Source: Marinomonas sp. KMM3893 (GTDB taxonomy: Bacteria > Pseudomonadota > Gammaproteobacteria > Pseudomonadales > Marinomonadaceae). From it: DNA of 64,000 nucleotides. The notes beneath the pieces were generated by a model. The model worked only from the letters and a program-made list of their open reading frames with translations, was not told the origin of the DNA and did not search any database. The position numbers and the translations under genes were made by a program. Below, piece after piece: positions 1-9,215 of this stretch. The stretch spans positions 124,001-188,000 of the forward strand of contig NZ_SJSC01000003.1 of assembly GCF_004352855.1 (NCBI RefSeq), in the 5' to 3' direction. Position 1 is the stretch's first letter; each line of letters opens with the position of its first letter.

Positions 1-503
1 ATTACGAGCCTCAGTCCGAAGCAACCCATGAGCGCTTTATTGAAGGCATGCAAAAAGCCACCAAAATGGCCGAGCGCGCTGGCGTGTTATTGGGTGTCGA
101 AATCATGGACACACCCTATTTAAATTCGCTAAGCAAATTTGAAGTGCTTAAGCAGAAAATTCCATCGCCTTATTTTATGGCGTACCCAGATGTGGGCAAC
201 ATTTCCGGTTGGAATCACCATGTACCAACGGAATTAAAACTGTCTCATCAGCACATTGTTCAGGTGCACTTGAAAGACACTTTACGGGTGTCTCCTGAGT
301 GCAAAGGGCAATTTCGTGACTTGGTGATTGGAGAAGGGCAGGTCGATTTCCATGGGATTTTCAAAACGCTGGCAGAAATCGATTATGCCGGCCCATTGGT
401 GATTGAAATGTGGGCGCAAAACGACCATTGGTTTGAAGACATTGCGAAAGCAAAAGCGCGCTTAGAAACCATCGCAAGAGAGTCTGGCCTTGAGCTGAAC
501 TAG
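1..503 (+). CDS. ulaE: L-ribulose-5-phosphate 3-epimerase (UlaE/SgbU family), 5' truncated
   Basis: The reading frame is open from base 3, so the gene starts before the window and only about the last 166 codons are present. The product is a TIM-barrel sugar-phosphate epimerase that interconverts L-ribulose/L-xylulose 5-phosphates in ascorbate or pentose catabolism. Visible family segments are YPDVGN, ELKL, VHLKDT, GQFRD, the GEGxVDF stretch and the terminal IEMW, all in the order remembered for E. coli UlaE and SgbU. The metal-binding Glu and His residues of the barrel lie within these segments. The stop is TAG at 501-503 and the C-terminus looks complete. Its partner genes (kinase, decarboxylase, transporter) would lie to the left. 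Family identity is firm; the exact sugar is inferred. Confidence 0.85.
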   Translation, partial: YEPQSEATHERFIEGMQKATKMAERAGVLLGVEIMDTPYLNSLSKFEVLKQKIPSPYFMAYPDVGNISGWNHHVPTELKLSHQHIVQVHLKDTLRVSPECKGQFRDLVIGEGQVDFHGIFKTLAEIDYAGPLVIEMWAQNDHWFEDIAKAKARLETIARESGLELN

Positions 504-675
504 CGAAAGGCACCTTCTGCTGTGTTTTTGGGCATGGTAGGCGTGAATAAGACGTGTTACGCAATAGCAGAAAAATAAAAACAAAAAACGCATTCCTTAG
601 CGTTTAAACGGACGTGATTCACTGGGGGTATTAAGCTATGAATACGCAAGGTGTTCAGGGTAATCATTATACTAT

Positions 676-1386
676 ATGGGCAATGTGAAGATGAGTGAGA
701 TGAATAGAGAAACCTATTATGGCGTGCTTAGGGATTTTAAAGGTGGCCAATTTGAGTCCATCAGTAAGGATTACCATGGCATGTGCCGTGCTCAAGATGA
801 GATGATCGCGAGCTTGCAGGCAAAGGGCGCCACGATTAAAGGGTGGAAAATTGTCGAAGATAAAAACACCTTTATTATTTCGCCTATTTTTGATTTTCAG
901 TTGGCCAATAACCACAGTGAGCAGTTTAATCTTAGTGATGTAACAGGTTTTGAAGTTGAGCTGTGCTACCAAGCGAGCGTGCCTGATACGGAACAAGAGG
1001 TCGACGCTTTAGTGAGTGCGAGCCAGCCTAAAGTGGCCATCGAAGTGATGCGTGAGAAGATTAACCCATTGAGCCATATTGGCTGCGATTTCTTTTTTAA
1101 CTACGGCATTATTGTGGCGGATGATGCGGTCGTTGGGGATTTTCAGTTCAACAGCAACACCTCAGACGAGGTGTTTGAATACCGTTCAACAGACTCAGAA
1201 TTACTGGCTGAAAAGCAACTTTTCTTAAAGAAAGGCCTTGTTGAATGTGTTCGTCGAGGTTACCAAGGCGAGTTCTTTTTTATGACGGGTAGTCTCAATG
1301 GCATGTTAGAAGCCAAGACGCGATTGGGTAAAAACACCATAGTGAGTCATGGCCAAACGATGATTCGTTTTGATGTTACTGGCTAG
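676..1386 (+). CDS. 2-keto-4-pentenoate hydratase-like protein (FAH fold)
   Basis: A 236-residue protein, or slightly shorter if ATG 691 or 700 is used; no start has a strong ribosome binding site. The middle carries FEVELCY, in which the E-V-E pair matches the divalent metal ligands of the FAH/MhpD family. GWKIVE before it and MTGSLNG...IRF near the C-terminus match the family scaffold. Known relatives hydrate 2-oxopent-4-enoate or decarboxylate or isomerise related acyl pyruvates in aromatic or sugar-acid breakdown. The substrate here cannot be told. The gene stands alone, 172 bp after the epimerase, and ends at a strong terminator. Divergence from classical MhpD is considerable, so the assignment is to the fold rather than the reaction. 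Confidence 0.6.
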   Translation: MGNVKMSEMNRETYYGVLRDFKGGQFESISKDYHGMCRAQDEMIASLQAKGATIKGWKIVEDKNTFIISPIFDFQLANNHSEQFNLSDVTGFEVELCYQASVPDTEQEVDALVSASQPKVAIEVMREKINPLSHIGCDFFFNYGIIVADDAVVGDFQFNSNTSDEVFEYRSTDSELLAEKQLFLKKGLVECVRRGYQGEFFFMTGSLNGMLEAKTRLGKNTIVSHGQTMIRFDVTG

Positions 1387-1415
1387 TTGCTGACCTCGCA
1401 AAGGGGGGCTGTTAG

Positions 1416-1457
1416 AGCAAAAAAAGGGCAATCTAGCGTGTAGATTGCCCTTTTTTA
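1416..1457. terminator. Bidirectional rho-independent terminator
   Basis: A perfect stem GGGCAATCTA / TAGATTGCCC (1426-1435 and 1441-1450) with a 5-nt loop is flanked by A and T runs. It therefore ends both the hydratase-like gene on the plus strand and the BCCT gene on the minus strand. Confidence 0.9.
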
Positions 1458-1487
1458 TCAGTGTCTAAACGCCATACTAGAGCGTCA

Positions 1488-3120
1488 TTATTTATTGATC
1501 GCAGGTGAATCCATCACGCCTTGAACTCTGGTTGTTTTACTAGGTTGCGTGCTATTTGGCGTGTTGTCTGATGCGTCATTGGCAATGACATTGGGCGCTA
1601 ATTCAGAAGAAAAGTCCTCTTTTACCCAACGAAGCAATGACAAGCTCATAATACCTAAAACTGGAATCATTGGTAATGCAACCAATACAGTCGATGTCTG
1701 CACTACTTTTAACCCGCCCATAGACAGTAAGCCAATACCAACTAATCCAAGCAATAGAGTCCAGAGAATCCTGTTCCAGCGTGCTGGCTCTTGGTAACCA
1801 TTGATCTCTTTAGTGCAGACAGCGGCTAGCATGTACGCTGAGGAATCAACGGTCGTCGCTAGGAAGATGAAACAAAGCAGTGTGAACAATGGAATAATGA
1901 TTTCCGACGCCGGTAGCTGCTGAAGCACAGCAACAACGGTCGCAGGTATGCCCTGTTGGCTCAAAATGGTTTGAAGGTCTAAGGTGCCACTTATGTCTAG
2001 ATTTAGTGCATAACCACCCCAGATGGCGAAGAATGCCCAACAACCAAATGACCCCCAAAGCATGCCGTTGATAATAATATCTTTCACGGTACGTCCACGG
2101 GAAATCCTAGCAACAAACAACCCCATCATAGGGGCGTAAGCTATCCACCATGCCCAATAGAAAATAGTCCAGTTTTGCGGGAAGCCGCTTTTGGCGATAG
2201 GGTCTGTCCAGAATGCAATGCGGAAGAAGTTATCCACTAAGAGCCCGAAGCTGTTAACCCATAGGTTTAAGATGAATATGGTAGAGCTGGCAAATAAAAC
2301 AAATACCAACAGTGCTAAGGCAAGTGCCGCATTAATATTAGAAAGAGTTTGGATGCCTTTGTTTAATCCGTTGTAAACACTCCAGCTAATCATCGCGATC
2401 CATGCGGCAAGTATGACCATTTGCAGCCCAAAGGAATCTTGTAGACCAAACATAGACTGAAAAAGCTTGGAGACAAGGGGAACTGACAAACCTAATGATG
2501 TACCAACACCGCCGACAATGGAAAATATCACAATAATGTCGATGATTTTGCCTACGATACCGTCAACTAAATTACCTAAAACACCACGACAGGCTTCACT
2601 TAGCCTAAGTACATTCACTTTTCGGACATACAAGGCATAGCCAATTGGTAACGCTGGCATTAGATATATTGCCCAAGGTATTACCCCCCAGTGAAACATC
2701 GGGTACATAGCTGCCCATTCGACTGCTTTTGTTGTGTTTGCTTCGATTCCCATTGGTGGCGAAGAAAGAAAGTAGAGTGGTTCGACAAAGGCCCAATTAC
2801 AGATAGAAATGCCAATACCCGCACAAAATAACATGGAAACCCATGGCAGTTTACTGAATTCTGGCTTTTCGTCAGGGCCACCTAATTTGATGCGACCTAC
2901 AGGACCGAATGCTAACCAGCCGACAAACATGAAACTGCTGATACCAGCGAGAAGATAGAGCCAGCCAAAGGTTCCTGTGCACCAAGCAAGCAGTTGATTG
3001 ACGACTATTTTACTGGCTTCTGGGTTGATAAGAAGCGGGATGCTTATCGCTAAGATGACCAAAACAGAGGGTAGAAGTAAGGCAAGGTCTATTGCTACTT
3101 TTTTTTTTCCGTGTACTCAT
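1488..3120 (-). CDS. BCCT family (CaiT-like) transporter with frameshifted N-terminus
   Basis: The product is a secondary transporter for choline, carnitine, betaine or similar quaternary ammonium compounds, with about 12 membrane helices. The signature block holds TIFYWAWWIAYAP followed by FVARISRGR, and the substrate-site segment GGVGTSLGLSVPL resembles CaiT more than BetP. The long frame opens only at a TTG at 3062, which cuts into the first membrane helix. A natural ATG at 3120 begins MSTRKKK, but a run of ten A (3099-3108, minus-strand reading) puts it one base out of frame. With nine A the reading would be MSTRKKKVAIDLALLLPSV, a normal BCCT start joining the long frame. The gene is either a sequencing or indel frameshift, a slippage-controlled gene, or translated from the weak TTG. 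No operon partner is seen. Confidence 0.85.
3099..3108 (-). repeat. A10 homopolymer at the frameshift of the BCCT gene
   Basis: Ten consecutive T on the plus strand (ten A in the coding sense) lie right after the fourth codon following the ATG at 3120. Loss of one base restores a continuous transporter frame. Such a tract could slip during replication or transcription, or be miscounted in assembly. Confidence 0.8.
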
Positions 3121-3838
3121 TATTGTTTACCAAAATTGTATTTTATTTAGAGCTCTATATTGATTTTCTTTGGTCACTCATTTTTTATTGAAAAATAGAA
3201 AACGGCTCAGTCAATATTGCTGTAATGAGCGCTGAAAAAGCGCTTTTTCTGATACGGCTAATTCTCAAATTAGCGTGCTTAAGGGTCTTTAACGTTTTTC
3301 ATCAAGGAACAAGAAATGGGATGGACAATGTTTATTGATGATTGATTTATATGCATTTTTTCTTTGGTATGAAGATTAGAGCTGTAACTTATTATTTTAT
3401 GTAACTATTTGTCAATAAATAAATTTTATTTGGCTTCCTAAAACCAGTCAAAAAAACTATGAAAAACATGGCTTTGAAAATCTTATTTCTAGGTGAGCTT
3501 GAGTGTTGTTAGCGTGGATTTTATAACGAAGGTCGAATAAATAGAGCTCTAATTATTCTGTTTTGATCAATGATGGAAGATGGTGCAGCTGCAGGGTAAA
3601 AATGCCATGAGGTCTGATGAAGTGAGCGGCGTTATCTAGCTTCCTTCAGCGTCGTTTCTTGTGAGGTCGATAACGGGGATAGGGTGTATCAATAAAAAAG
3701 GGGAGTGTGTATTAATAAAAAAAAGGGAAGTGTGTCTCAACAAGAGTGCAGTGCCAGATGATTCTCTTTATGGGATTTACTCATGCTTATTCATGCACTC
3801 AGGGTTCTGAGTAATAGAACCCTGAGTGCGCCTTGTCA
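3121..3838. other. Long intergenic region, no gene recognised
   Basis: About 720 AT-rich bases hold the promoter of the BCCT gene at the left end. A small GC hairpin (AGCGCT at 3228-3233 and 3239-3244) is followed by TTTTTCT and could end an unidentified plus-strand transcript. Two near-identical direct repeats of the form AATAAAAAA(A)GGGRAGTGTGT occur at about 3691-3710 and 3714-3735. No convincing open frame or known RNA was seen. Confidence 0.5.
3796..3828. terminator. 13-bp perfect hairpin after doxX gene
   Basis: CACTCAGGGTTCT (3796-3808) pairs with AGAACCCTGAGTG (3816-3828) around a 7-nt loop, 10 bp past the stop of the DoxX gene. The stem is strong but lacks a clear T run on either strand, so it may act as an imperfect terminator or mRNA 3' stabiliser. 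Confidence 0.6.
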
Positions 3839-4285
3839 TTAAGACAATTTACTCTGAATCATTTTGTCGATTGAGAAGCGTCCAGCACCTTGGATAAGGA
3901 TGGCAATGGCCACCACAAATAGGCTTAATGCGTATTCGTAACCGCCATTTGAGGCGAATAATCCATGGCTGATGTGTACGCTGAAGATCGCGATTAGCAT
4001 AGTAAACGCCACAACAAACGCCGCTGGGCGAGTTAATAAACCAATCAACAAAGCCAATCCACCAAAAAATTCTGCACTGCCAGATAGCAAGGCCATCAAA
4101 TAGCCTGGATCAAGGCCAATGCTCGACATCCATTGACCTGTGCCTTCTAAGCCGTAGCCGCCAAACCAGCCGAACAGTTTCTGCGAGCCGTGTGCCATCA
4201 AAATAATGCCGATAGGGGCACGTAAGATAAAGGCGCTTAGGCTATTGTTCGTTGTTACCAATTTTTTTAAAAGTTGTAAGCTCAT
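3839..4285 (-). CDS. DoxX family inner-membrane protein
   Basis: A 148-residue protein with four predicted membrane helices. It has the DoxX hallmark FILRAPIGIILMAHGSQKLFGWFGG near the N-terminus (described in pieces: R-hydrophobic-HGxQKLFGWFGG) and the SGSAEFFGGLALLIGLLTR segment typical of the family's second helix. DoxX proteins have been tied to redox or oxidative-stress membrane complexes and to quinol-related functions, but the biochemical role is unsettled. The gene is divergent from a LysR regulator across a 154-bp AT-rich region, an arrangement that usually means the regulator controls it. Length is normal for the family. Confidence 0.85.
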   Translation of the reverse strand: MSLQLLKKLVTTNNSLSAFILRAPIGIILMAHGSQKLFGWFGGYGLEGTGQWMSSIGLDPGYLMALLSGSAEFFGGLALLIGLLTRPAAFVVAFTMLIAIFSVHISHGLFASNGGYEYALSLFVVAIAILIQGAGRFSIDKMIQSKLS

Positions 4286-4439
4286 ATAGGGTTCCGTTTT
4301 TCAAAGAGTCAAATAAGTGTCTATTGCTAGAGAATATAGCCATCTTACTATCAATATTTTTTATAATTAAGAGGGCTGTTGTTGAATTATTAACAACAAA
4401 ATGAAGATAATAGAGTTTGTTGTATAAAAGGGTGTTGGT

Positions 4440-5372
4440 ATGGATAGGATTGATGCGATGCGTGCTTTTGTGTCTGTGGTCACAGAGGGTAGCTTTAGCC
4501 GCGCTGCTGAGCTGTTACAGCTGTCGCCACAGTTGGTGAGCAAGTATGTTTCACAGTTAGAAGACAAGCTAAACGTGCGTTTGCTTAACCGAACAACGCG
4601 TAGGGTTAATCTAACAGAAGCGGGGATGCAGTATTTGCAGCATGCTCAGCAAATCCTCGCCAGCATCGATGAGATGGATCAACAGCTTGGTGGCTTACAT
4701 CAAAACCCGAAAGGCACGTTACGGATTAGCGCGCCTGTGTCGTTTTCGATTAAGCATTTGGCGCCTTTGTTGGCTGAATTTCAAAAGCAATACCCGCTAA
4801 TTGATCTGGATTTACAGCTTAATGACCGTAAGGTCGATGTGGTTGATGAGGGATTTGACGTGGTGTTGAGAATCGGTGAGTTGAAAAGCTCATCGCTGGT
4901 GGCTAAACACGTCGCGCCAGTGAGAGTGATTCTTTGTGCCTCGCCTGATTACCTTAAACAGCATGGGACACCCACTTGCCCAGAAGATCTGAAACACCAT
5001 AGGTATCTGCATTACAGCTACATGGAGATGGATGATCGAGAGAGTATTTTCCCTTGGTTGCGCAGCAAGAACATTGAAAAAAGCGGTGCCTTTCAAAGTA
5101 ATAATGGTGATGTGCTGGTCGAAGCGGCCATTGCTGGGGCAGGCATTGCTTTGCAGCCCACTTTTATTGCGGGAGAGGCGATCCGAAAGGGGCAGTTGGT
5201 GCCAGTGTTGTTGGATTTTGAGCCTAAGGTGATGGGGCTATACGCGCTTTATGCGCACCGCAAGCTGTTGGCAAGTAAGGTGCGCTGCTTTGTGGATTTC
5301 TTAGATGGGTATTTTGGCGCGCCTCCGTATTGGGACGCGTTTGTCGACACAAGCGCTATTGTGCAAGATTAG
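4440..5372 (+). CDS. LysR family transcriptional regulator
   Basis: A 310-residue protein with an N-terminal winged helix-turn-helix at residues 1-60 (MDRIDAMRAFVSV, GSFSRAAELLQLSPQLVSKYV) and a LysR substrate-binding domain from about residue 90 (GTLRISAPVSF). The HTH pattern resembles the DhcR/AaeR-like subgroup that commonly sits beside DoxX or quinone-type genes. RBS AGGG lies about 8 bases before ATG 4440. The divergent doxX gene is the likely target. The 3' end overlaps the converging CtlX gene by 17 bp, so transcripts from the two genes collide tail to tail. The effector is unknown. Confidence 0.9.
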   Translation: MDRIDAMRAFVSVVTEGSFSRAAELLQLSPQLVSKYVSQLEDKLNVRLLNRTTRRVNLTEAGMQYLQHAQQILASIDEMDQQLGGLHQNPKGTLRISAPVSFSIKHLAPLLAEFQKQYPLIDLDLQLNDRKVDVVDEGFDVVLRIGELKSSSLVAKHVAPVRVILCASPDYLKQHGTPTCPEDLKHHRYLHYSYMEMDDRESIFPWLRSKNIEKSGAFQSNNGDVLVEAAIAGAGIALQPTFIAGEAIRKGQLVPVLLDFEPKVMGLYALYAHRKLLASKVRCFVDFLDGYFGAPPYWDAFVDTSAIVQD

Positions 5373-6294
5373 AACGATGCACTCCTGCGATCATGCAACG
5401 CACCGAACCGCCGGCACTTTCTATGGTCGGGATGGCAAGCGGTAATAATGTTACGGACGCTTCGATAAGCAATTTCTGAGGCGTGGTAAGGGCGCCGAAA
5501 GCGGTATGAGAAAGCGCGAGTATGTTGTCGTCTGTACCGCGCAACTCGATGGCATTGCCACAAAAGTGTCGGATTTGCTGATTGCTCAAATGAATGACGC
5601 TTAAGCCGCTTTGCTGAAATAGACTGAATAAGGCTGGTCGGTCTTTTTCTGCGACCATGTCCATGCCAATCATAACGAATCGAGTGCTGACACACATCAT
5701 CACATTGGTGTGATAAATTGGCACGCCATTTTCGTCCATCGCATCAAATAGTACGGCTTGATAGCCCATGTCTCGGCAAATGCGTCGGAATAGGGATTCA
5801 TTGGTTCGCTTGGAGCGAGCGGCGTAGGCAATGTTGTGCTGGTGGTCGAACACGATGGAGCCAGTCCCTTCTAGAAACGCTTGTTCGTCAGCGTGGTGTC
5901 TTAAATTAATCGTGGTTTGATAACCGTAGTGTTCAATCAAAAAGTCCATGATGTCTTGGCGGTATTCATTGCGGCGGTTTGGGGCGTACATAGGGTATTG
6001 GACCAAGGTGCCGTTATGGTGTGTACTGAACCAGTTGTTCGGAAACACAGAGTCTGGCGTAGCAGTCGATTTATCCTCAAAGACATGCACGGTCACCCCC
6101 TTTTCTTGCAAGCTAGCAACGGCTTCTGTTACTTCATGGTAGGCGCTTAGAGCGGCGTTTTTACTTTTACAGGCATATTGAAAAGCATTGTCGGCCATGG
6201 TTTCAGGGTTCGAAACGAAACGATGAGGGCGTACCATGACAATGGCTTCAGGAGATTGTGTTTTGGTGATTGTGTTGCTCATTGTATTCGTCAT
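5356..6294 (-). CDS. ctlX: CtlX-type citrulline/arginine hydrolase (amidinotransferase fold)
   Basis: A pentein-fold enzyme of the arginine deiminase/amidinotransferase superfamily. It starts with MVRPHRFVSNPETMADNAFQ after a short leader. The guanidine-enzyme landmarks are visible: PDSVFPNNWFST, EGTGSIVFD, YHTNVMMCVSTRFV (the His) and a C-terminal GGSVRCMIAGVH, which supplies the catalytic Cys. The set matches proteins named CtlX (citrulline utilisation hydrolase). I chose ATG 6294 because AGAGGG stands 8 bases upstream; a longer frame from 6333 lacks such a site. It is divergent from an Lrp/AsnC regulator, which fits amino-acid-dependent control. Whether the true substrate is citrulline, arginine or another guanidino/ureido compound is not decidable from sequence. 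Confidence 0.8.
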   Translation of the reverse strand: MTNTMSNTITKTQSPEAIVMVRPHRFVSNPETMADNAFQYACKSKNAALSAYHEVTEAVASLQEKGVTVHVFEDKSTATPDSVFPNNWFSTHHNGTLVQYPMYAPNRRNEYRQDIMDFLIEHYGYQTTINLRHHADEQAFLEGTGSIVFDHQHNIAYAARSKRTNESLFRRICRDMGYQAVLFDAMDENGVPIYHTNVMMCVSTRFVMIGMDMVAEKDRPALFSLFQQSGLSVIHLSNQQIRHFCGNAIELRGTDDNILALSHTAFGALTTPQKLLIEASVTLLPLAIPTIESAGGSVRCMIAGVHRSNLAQ

Positions 6295-6333
6295 GTACAG
6301 GCCCTCTGGCACAGAGAAAAGAAGAGAGGCCAT

Positions 6334-6454
6334 AATAGGATGACTTGATGTTGTTTAATATGTCAGAAGTTAATACTATTTGAAGATATTTTTAGCAAAT
6401 AGACAGATAAATATGACATATTGTCAGTTTTCTTTTTAAACTGAGAGAAACAAG
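6334..6454. promoter_or_regulatory. Divergent ctlX / lrp-like control region
   Basis: About 120 AT-rich bases separate the two divergent genes. Both promoters and any Lrp-type binding sites must lie here. A TATTTGAAGATATTTTTAG stretch and ATATGACATATTGTCA (a partial dyad around GACATATTGTC) are visible. No exact operator can be named. Confidence 0.4.
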
Positions 6455-6886
6455 ATGAAACCCTATATTTATGATTCCCTAGACTCGGATTTGATTTCTG
6501 AATTACGCAAAGATGGCCGAGCGTCTATTTCTTATTTGGCCGACACACTTAAAGTGTCTCGTGCGACGGTGCAAAACCGACTGGATCGATTGGTGTCGAG
6601 TGGCGTAATTTTAGGGTTTACGGTACGGGTTCACCAAGAAGTAGAAAAAGAAACAGTGCGTGCCATTATGATGATCGAAGTGGCTGGTCAATCAACGTCG
6701 CAAGTGATTAAAAAGCTGCGCGGTATTCCTGAATTGGTCAAGCTGCATACGACCAATGGCGCGTGGGATTTGGTCGCTGAATTGCAAACCACCAGTTTGG
6801 GGGAGTTCGATCGTGTGCTGCGTCGTGTGCGAGAGGTGGATGGTATTCTAAACAGTGAAACCAGCTTGTTGCTATCGACCATGTAA
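6455..6886 (+). CDS. Lrp/AsnC family transcriptional regulator
   Basis: A 143-residue protein with the two-part Lrp plan. Residues 10-60 form the helix-turn-helix (DLISELRKDGRASISYLAD followed by VSRATVQNRLDRL). Residues 70-140 form the RAM ligand-binding fold (IMMIEVAGQ through GAWDLVAELQT). Family members sense amino acids and often regulate a divergent neighbour, here the CtlX-type hydrolase. A GAGA-type RBS lies upstream of ATG 6455. Length is slightly short but within the family range. Autoregulation is likely but inferred. Confidence 0.9.
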   Translation: MKPYIYDSLDSDLISELRKDGRASISYLADTLKVSRATVQNRLDRLVSSGVILGFTVRVHQEVEKETVRAIMMIEVAGQSTSQVIKKLRGIPELVKLHTTNGAWDLVAELQTTSLGEFDRVLRRVREVDGILNSETSLLLSTM

Positions 6887-6905
6887 AGGGCGCTGTATTG
6901 CTTGT

Positions 6906-6953
6906 TAGCGCTGATAAATAGCGCGAGTAAGTAGCGCTGATAAGCAGCGCTAC
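6906..6953. repeat. Tandem TAGCGCTGATAA repeats forming a hairpin
   Basis: TAGCGCTGATAA occurs twice (about 6906 and 6932). The second copy forms a perfect 8-bp stem GTAGCGCT / AGCGCTAC (6931-6938 and 6946-6953). It lies between the converging lrp-like and argC genes. With no T run it is a weak terminator candidate. Confidence 0.55.
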
Positions 6954-6970
6954 TAAACATGGCATCTTGA

Positions 6971-7906
6971 TTAAAGGTTAACGGCGGTTTCTTCAGCAAA
7001 ACCTAACATGATGTTTAGGTTCTGTACGGCCGCCCCCGAAGCGCCTTTACCAAGGTTATCTAGTTTGGCAACCAAGACACCGGATTGATTATCAGGGCCA
7101 CTCAATACTGACAACTCAACTAGGTTGGTGTTCTCAAGACCATGAGGTGTTAAGAAAGGCGCCGCAGCGTCTTCAACCGCGTTAAAATCATTCACCTTAA
7201 CAAAACTGTCAGTCGCGTATACATCCGCCAATTTAGCTTGCAGCTGCGCCATGGTGACTTCGCCTTTTAGCTGAATCGGTAAGAAAGTCAGCATGCCTTG
7301 GCTAAAACTACCAACGCTAGGCACAAAGATAGGCGCTTTGTTTATGCCGGACCAAGTTTTGATCTCTGGTAGATGCTTATGATTAAACGTTAGGCCGTAA
7401 GCCCCAAAAATAGGCGCATTGTCTGTGTTTTCATAGCGGTCAATCAGTGCATTACCACCGCCGCTGTAACCAGAAATAGCGTTAATGGAGTAATCGCCAG
7501 ATGCAGGCAACAATCCCGCTTCGACCAAAGGTTTTAGCAATAGAATCGCCCCAGTAGGGTAACAGCCGGGGTTGGAAACAAACTGCGCGTCTTTGATTTT
7601 AGCGCGTTGAGTGACATCCAACTCTGGTAGGCCATACACCCAACCATCTGCCACACGGTGAACTGAGCTTGCGTCCAGAATACGGCAGCCTTCTTCTTTG
7701 GCCAAAACAACACTGTCTTTTGCCGCGTCATCAGGCAAGCAAAGTACGGTCACATCTGCTTCTTTCATCAGGCGGCGCTTTTCTTCTACATCGCGCTTTT
7801 TCGCTGGATCAATACTAATGATGCTAATGTTTGGGTGGTTCACCAAACGGTCTCTTACTTGTAAGCCAGTGGTGCCAGTTTCACCATCAATAAATACTTT
7901 TTTCAC
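6971..7906 (-). CDS. argC: N-acetyl-gamma-glutamyl-phosphate reductase, short (type 2) form
   Basis: Catalyses the NADPH-dependent reduction of N-acetylglutamyl phosphate to the semialdehyde in arginine biosynthesis. The 311-residue length and the start KKVFIDGETGTTGLQV match the short type-2 ArgC rather than the ~340-residue type. The Rossmann motif is GETGTTGLQ, and the catalytic Cys sits in SNPGCYPTG. Translation begins at GTG 7906, with AAGGACC about 10 bases upstream; an overlapping ATG is out of frame. The gene is alone, not in an arg cluster, and converges with the lrp-like gene. Confidence 0.93.
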   Translation of the reverse strand: MKKVFIDGETGTTGLQVRDRLVNHPNISIISIDPAKKRDVEEKRRLMKEADVTVLCLPDDAAKDSVVLAKEEGCRILDASSVHRVADGWVYGLPELDVTQRAKIKDAQFVSNPGCYPTGAILLLKPLVEAGLLPASGDYSINAISGYSGGGNALIDRYENTDNAPIFGAYGLTFNHKHLPEIKTWSGINKAPIFVPSVGSFSQGMLTFLPIQLKGEVTMAQLQAKLADVYATDSFVKVNDFNAVEDAAAPFLTPHGLENTNLVELSVLSGPDNQSGVLVAKLDNLGKGASGAAVQNLNIMLGFAEETAVNL

Positions 7907-8200
7907 AGCATGGGGTCCTTTACGGTATGTCTTGAATCGTCGAGATTAGAGGGCTTTTTCGCCTTTCCTGAGGTTTATAACAGGATCTTACAGCTCTTTA
8001 AGGCGTTGTTAATACTTAGCGAAGAGTGTAATGCATCCCGCTGCGGGTGAATAGTTGGGAACATTGTTAAATGCTCAAAAAGTGTCGATGAATAAGGTAT
8101 TTTTCACTTTCGATAGGAGAGGGTTTGTAAAAGTATTCGCTCATATGGCAGGCTGATGGCTGAAAATTACAGTCAGCCTATCCACAGTACGAGATTCGTT

Positions 8201-9133
8201 ATGAGCAATGACCTTTTATTAATAACCAACAATGAGAAATACACCGCTAGGTTGAAAGCGGCTTTTTTAGAACGTCGTCCAGAAATCAATGTGTTAGTGG
8301 CTGGTGATGACAGAGCAGAGCAGGCGTACATGGCCCTTTGCTGGCATCCAGAAGCAGACTTATTAACTCGCTACCCAAATTTAAAATGCCTGCATTCTGT
8401 GGCGGCTGGCGTGGATCATCTCGGGACCACTTTGTTAACGTCAGGCTTGCCTGTATGTCGGGTGGTAGATGACCATCAAAAACAAGGCATGCTGGAATAC
8501 GTACTGTGGGGCGCTCTGACAGTGCAGCGTAACTTTGACAAGATAAGTGCGAATCAAAGCGAGTCAAAATGGCAAGGCTTTCGCCAGCGCCCAGCGTCTG
8601 ACATCCGTGTTAGCGTATTAGGATTAGGCGAGTTAGGGCAGTTTGTTGCTCGCGGATTAGCGCAATTTGGTTATACCGTATCTGGTTGGTCAAGAAGCCC
8701 TAAAAATCTGGATGGTATCCGCTGCTACCATGGCCCAGAAGGGTTAACTGAGCTGCTAAAAGAAACGGAGTTACTGGTGAACTTATTGCCCTTAAGTCCA
8801 GCGACAAAAGGCATACTGAACAAAGACTTGTTTAATAAGATGCCAGAGGGTGGCTACATCATCAACGTTGGTCGTGGTGGTCACCTGATATCGGGTGACT
8901 TAATTGACGCGATCGATTCTGGTCATTTGCGAGGAGCATTACTAGACGTATTTGATCAAGAACCCCTGCCAGCCACAGACCCATTGTGGACCACGAAAGG
9001 GGTCATTATCACCCCGCACTTAGCCTCCGACGCCTCACTTCCCACCATCATCGAACAAGTCGCCGATAACGTATTGAGCTTTGTCAGCAAGGGTGAATTG
9101 AATAATCAAATTGATCTAGTGAGAGGGTATTAG
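8201..9133 (+). CDS. D-2-hydroxyacid dehydrogenase (glyoxylate/hydroxypyruvate reductase A-like)
   Basis: About 310 residues. The N-terminal substrate domain contains LHSVAAGVDHL. The nucleotide-binding domain has VSVLGLGELGQFVARGLA, then the LLVNLLPLSPATKGILN segment. The catalytic tail shows INVGRGGHLI (Arg), DVFDQEPLP (Glu) and ITPHLASD (His), as in GhrA and related NAD(P)H-dependent reductases of glyoxylate and hydroxypyruvate. An upstream in-frame ATG at 8156 would add 15 residues; I prefer 8201 because the family begins there. The 250-bp upstream region is a plain promoter region. No operon partner. Confidence 0.85.
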   Translation: MSNDLLLITNNEKYTARLKAAFLERRPEINVLVAGDDRAEQAYMALCWHPEADLLTRYPNLKCLHSVAAGVDHLGTTLLTSGLPVCRVVDDHQKQGMLEYVLWGALTVQRNFDKISANQSESKWQGFRQRPASDIRVSVLGLGELGQFVARGLAQFGYTVSGWSRSPKNLDGIRCYHGPEGLTELLKETELLVNLLPLSPATKGILNKDLFNKMPEGGYIINVGRGGHLISGDLIDAIDSGHLRGALLDVFDQEPLPATDPLWTTKGVIITPHLASDASLPTIIEQVADNVLSFVSKGELNNQIDLVRGY

Positions 9134-9215
9134 GCTGTAGCGCTGATGGTTTCTCTCTTTGTGCCTCTATAAGGCGAGGGCTTGGGCTTAAGGGAGGGGA
9201 TTGCGCATTGCAAAA

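Noticed and set aside
6907..6953. Short tandem repeats as a small CRISPR or attachment site
   Set aside because: Only two units of 12 bases, better explained as a hairpin between converging genes.
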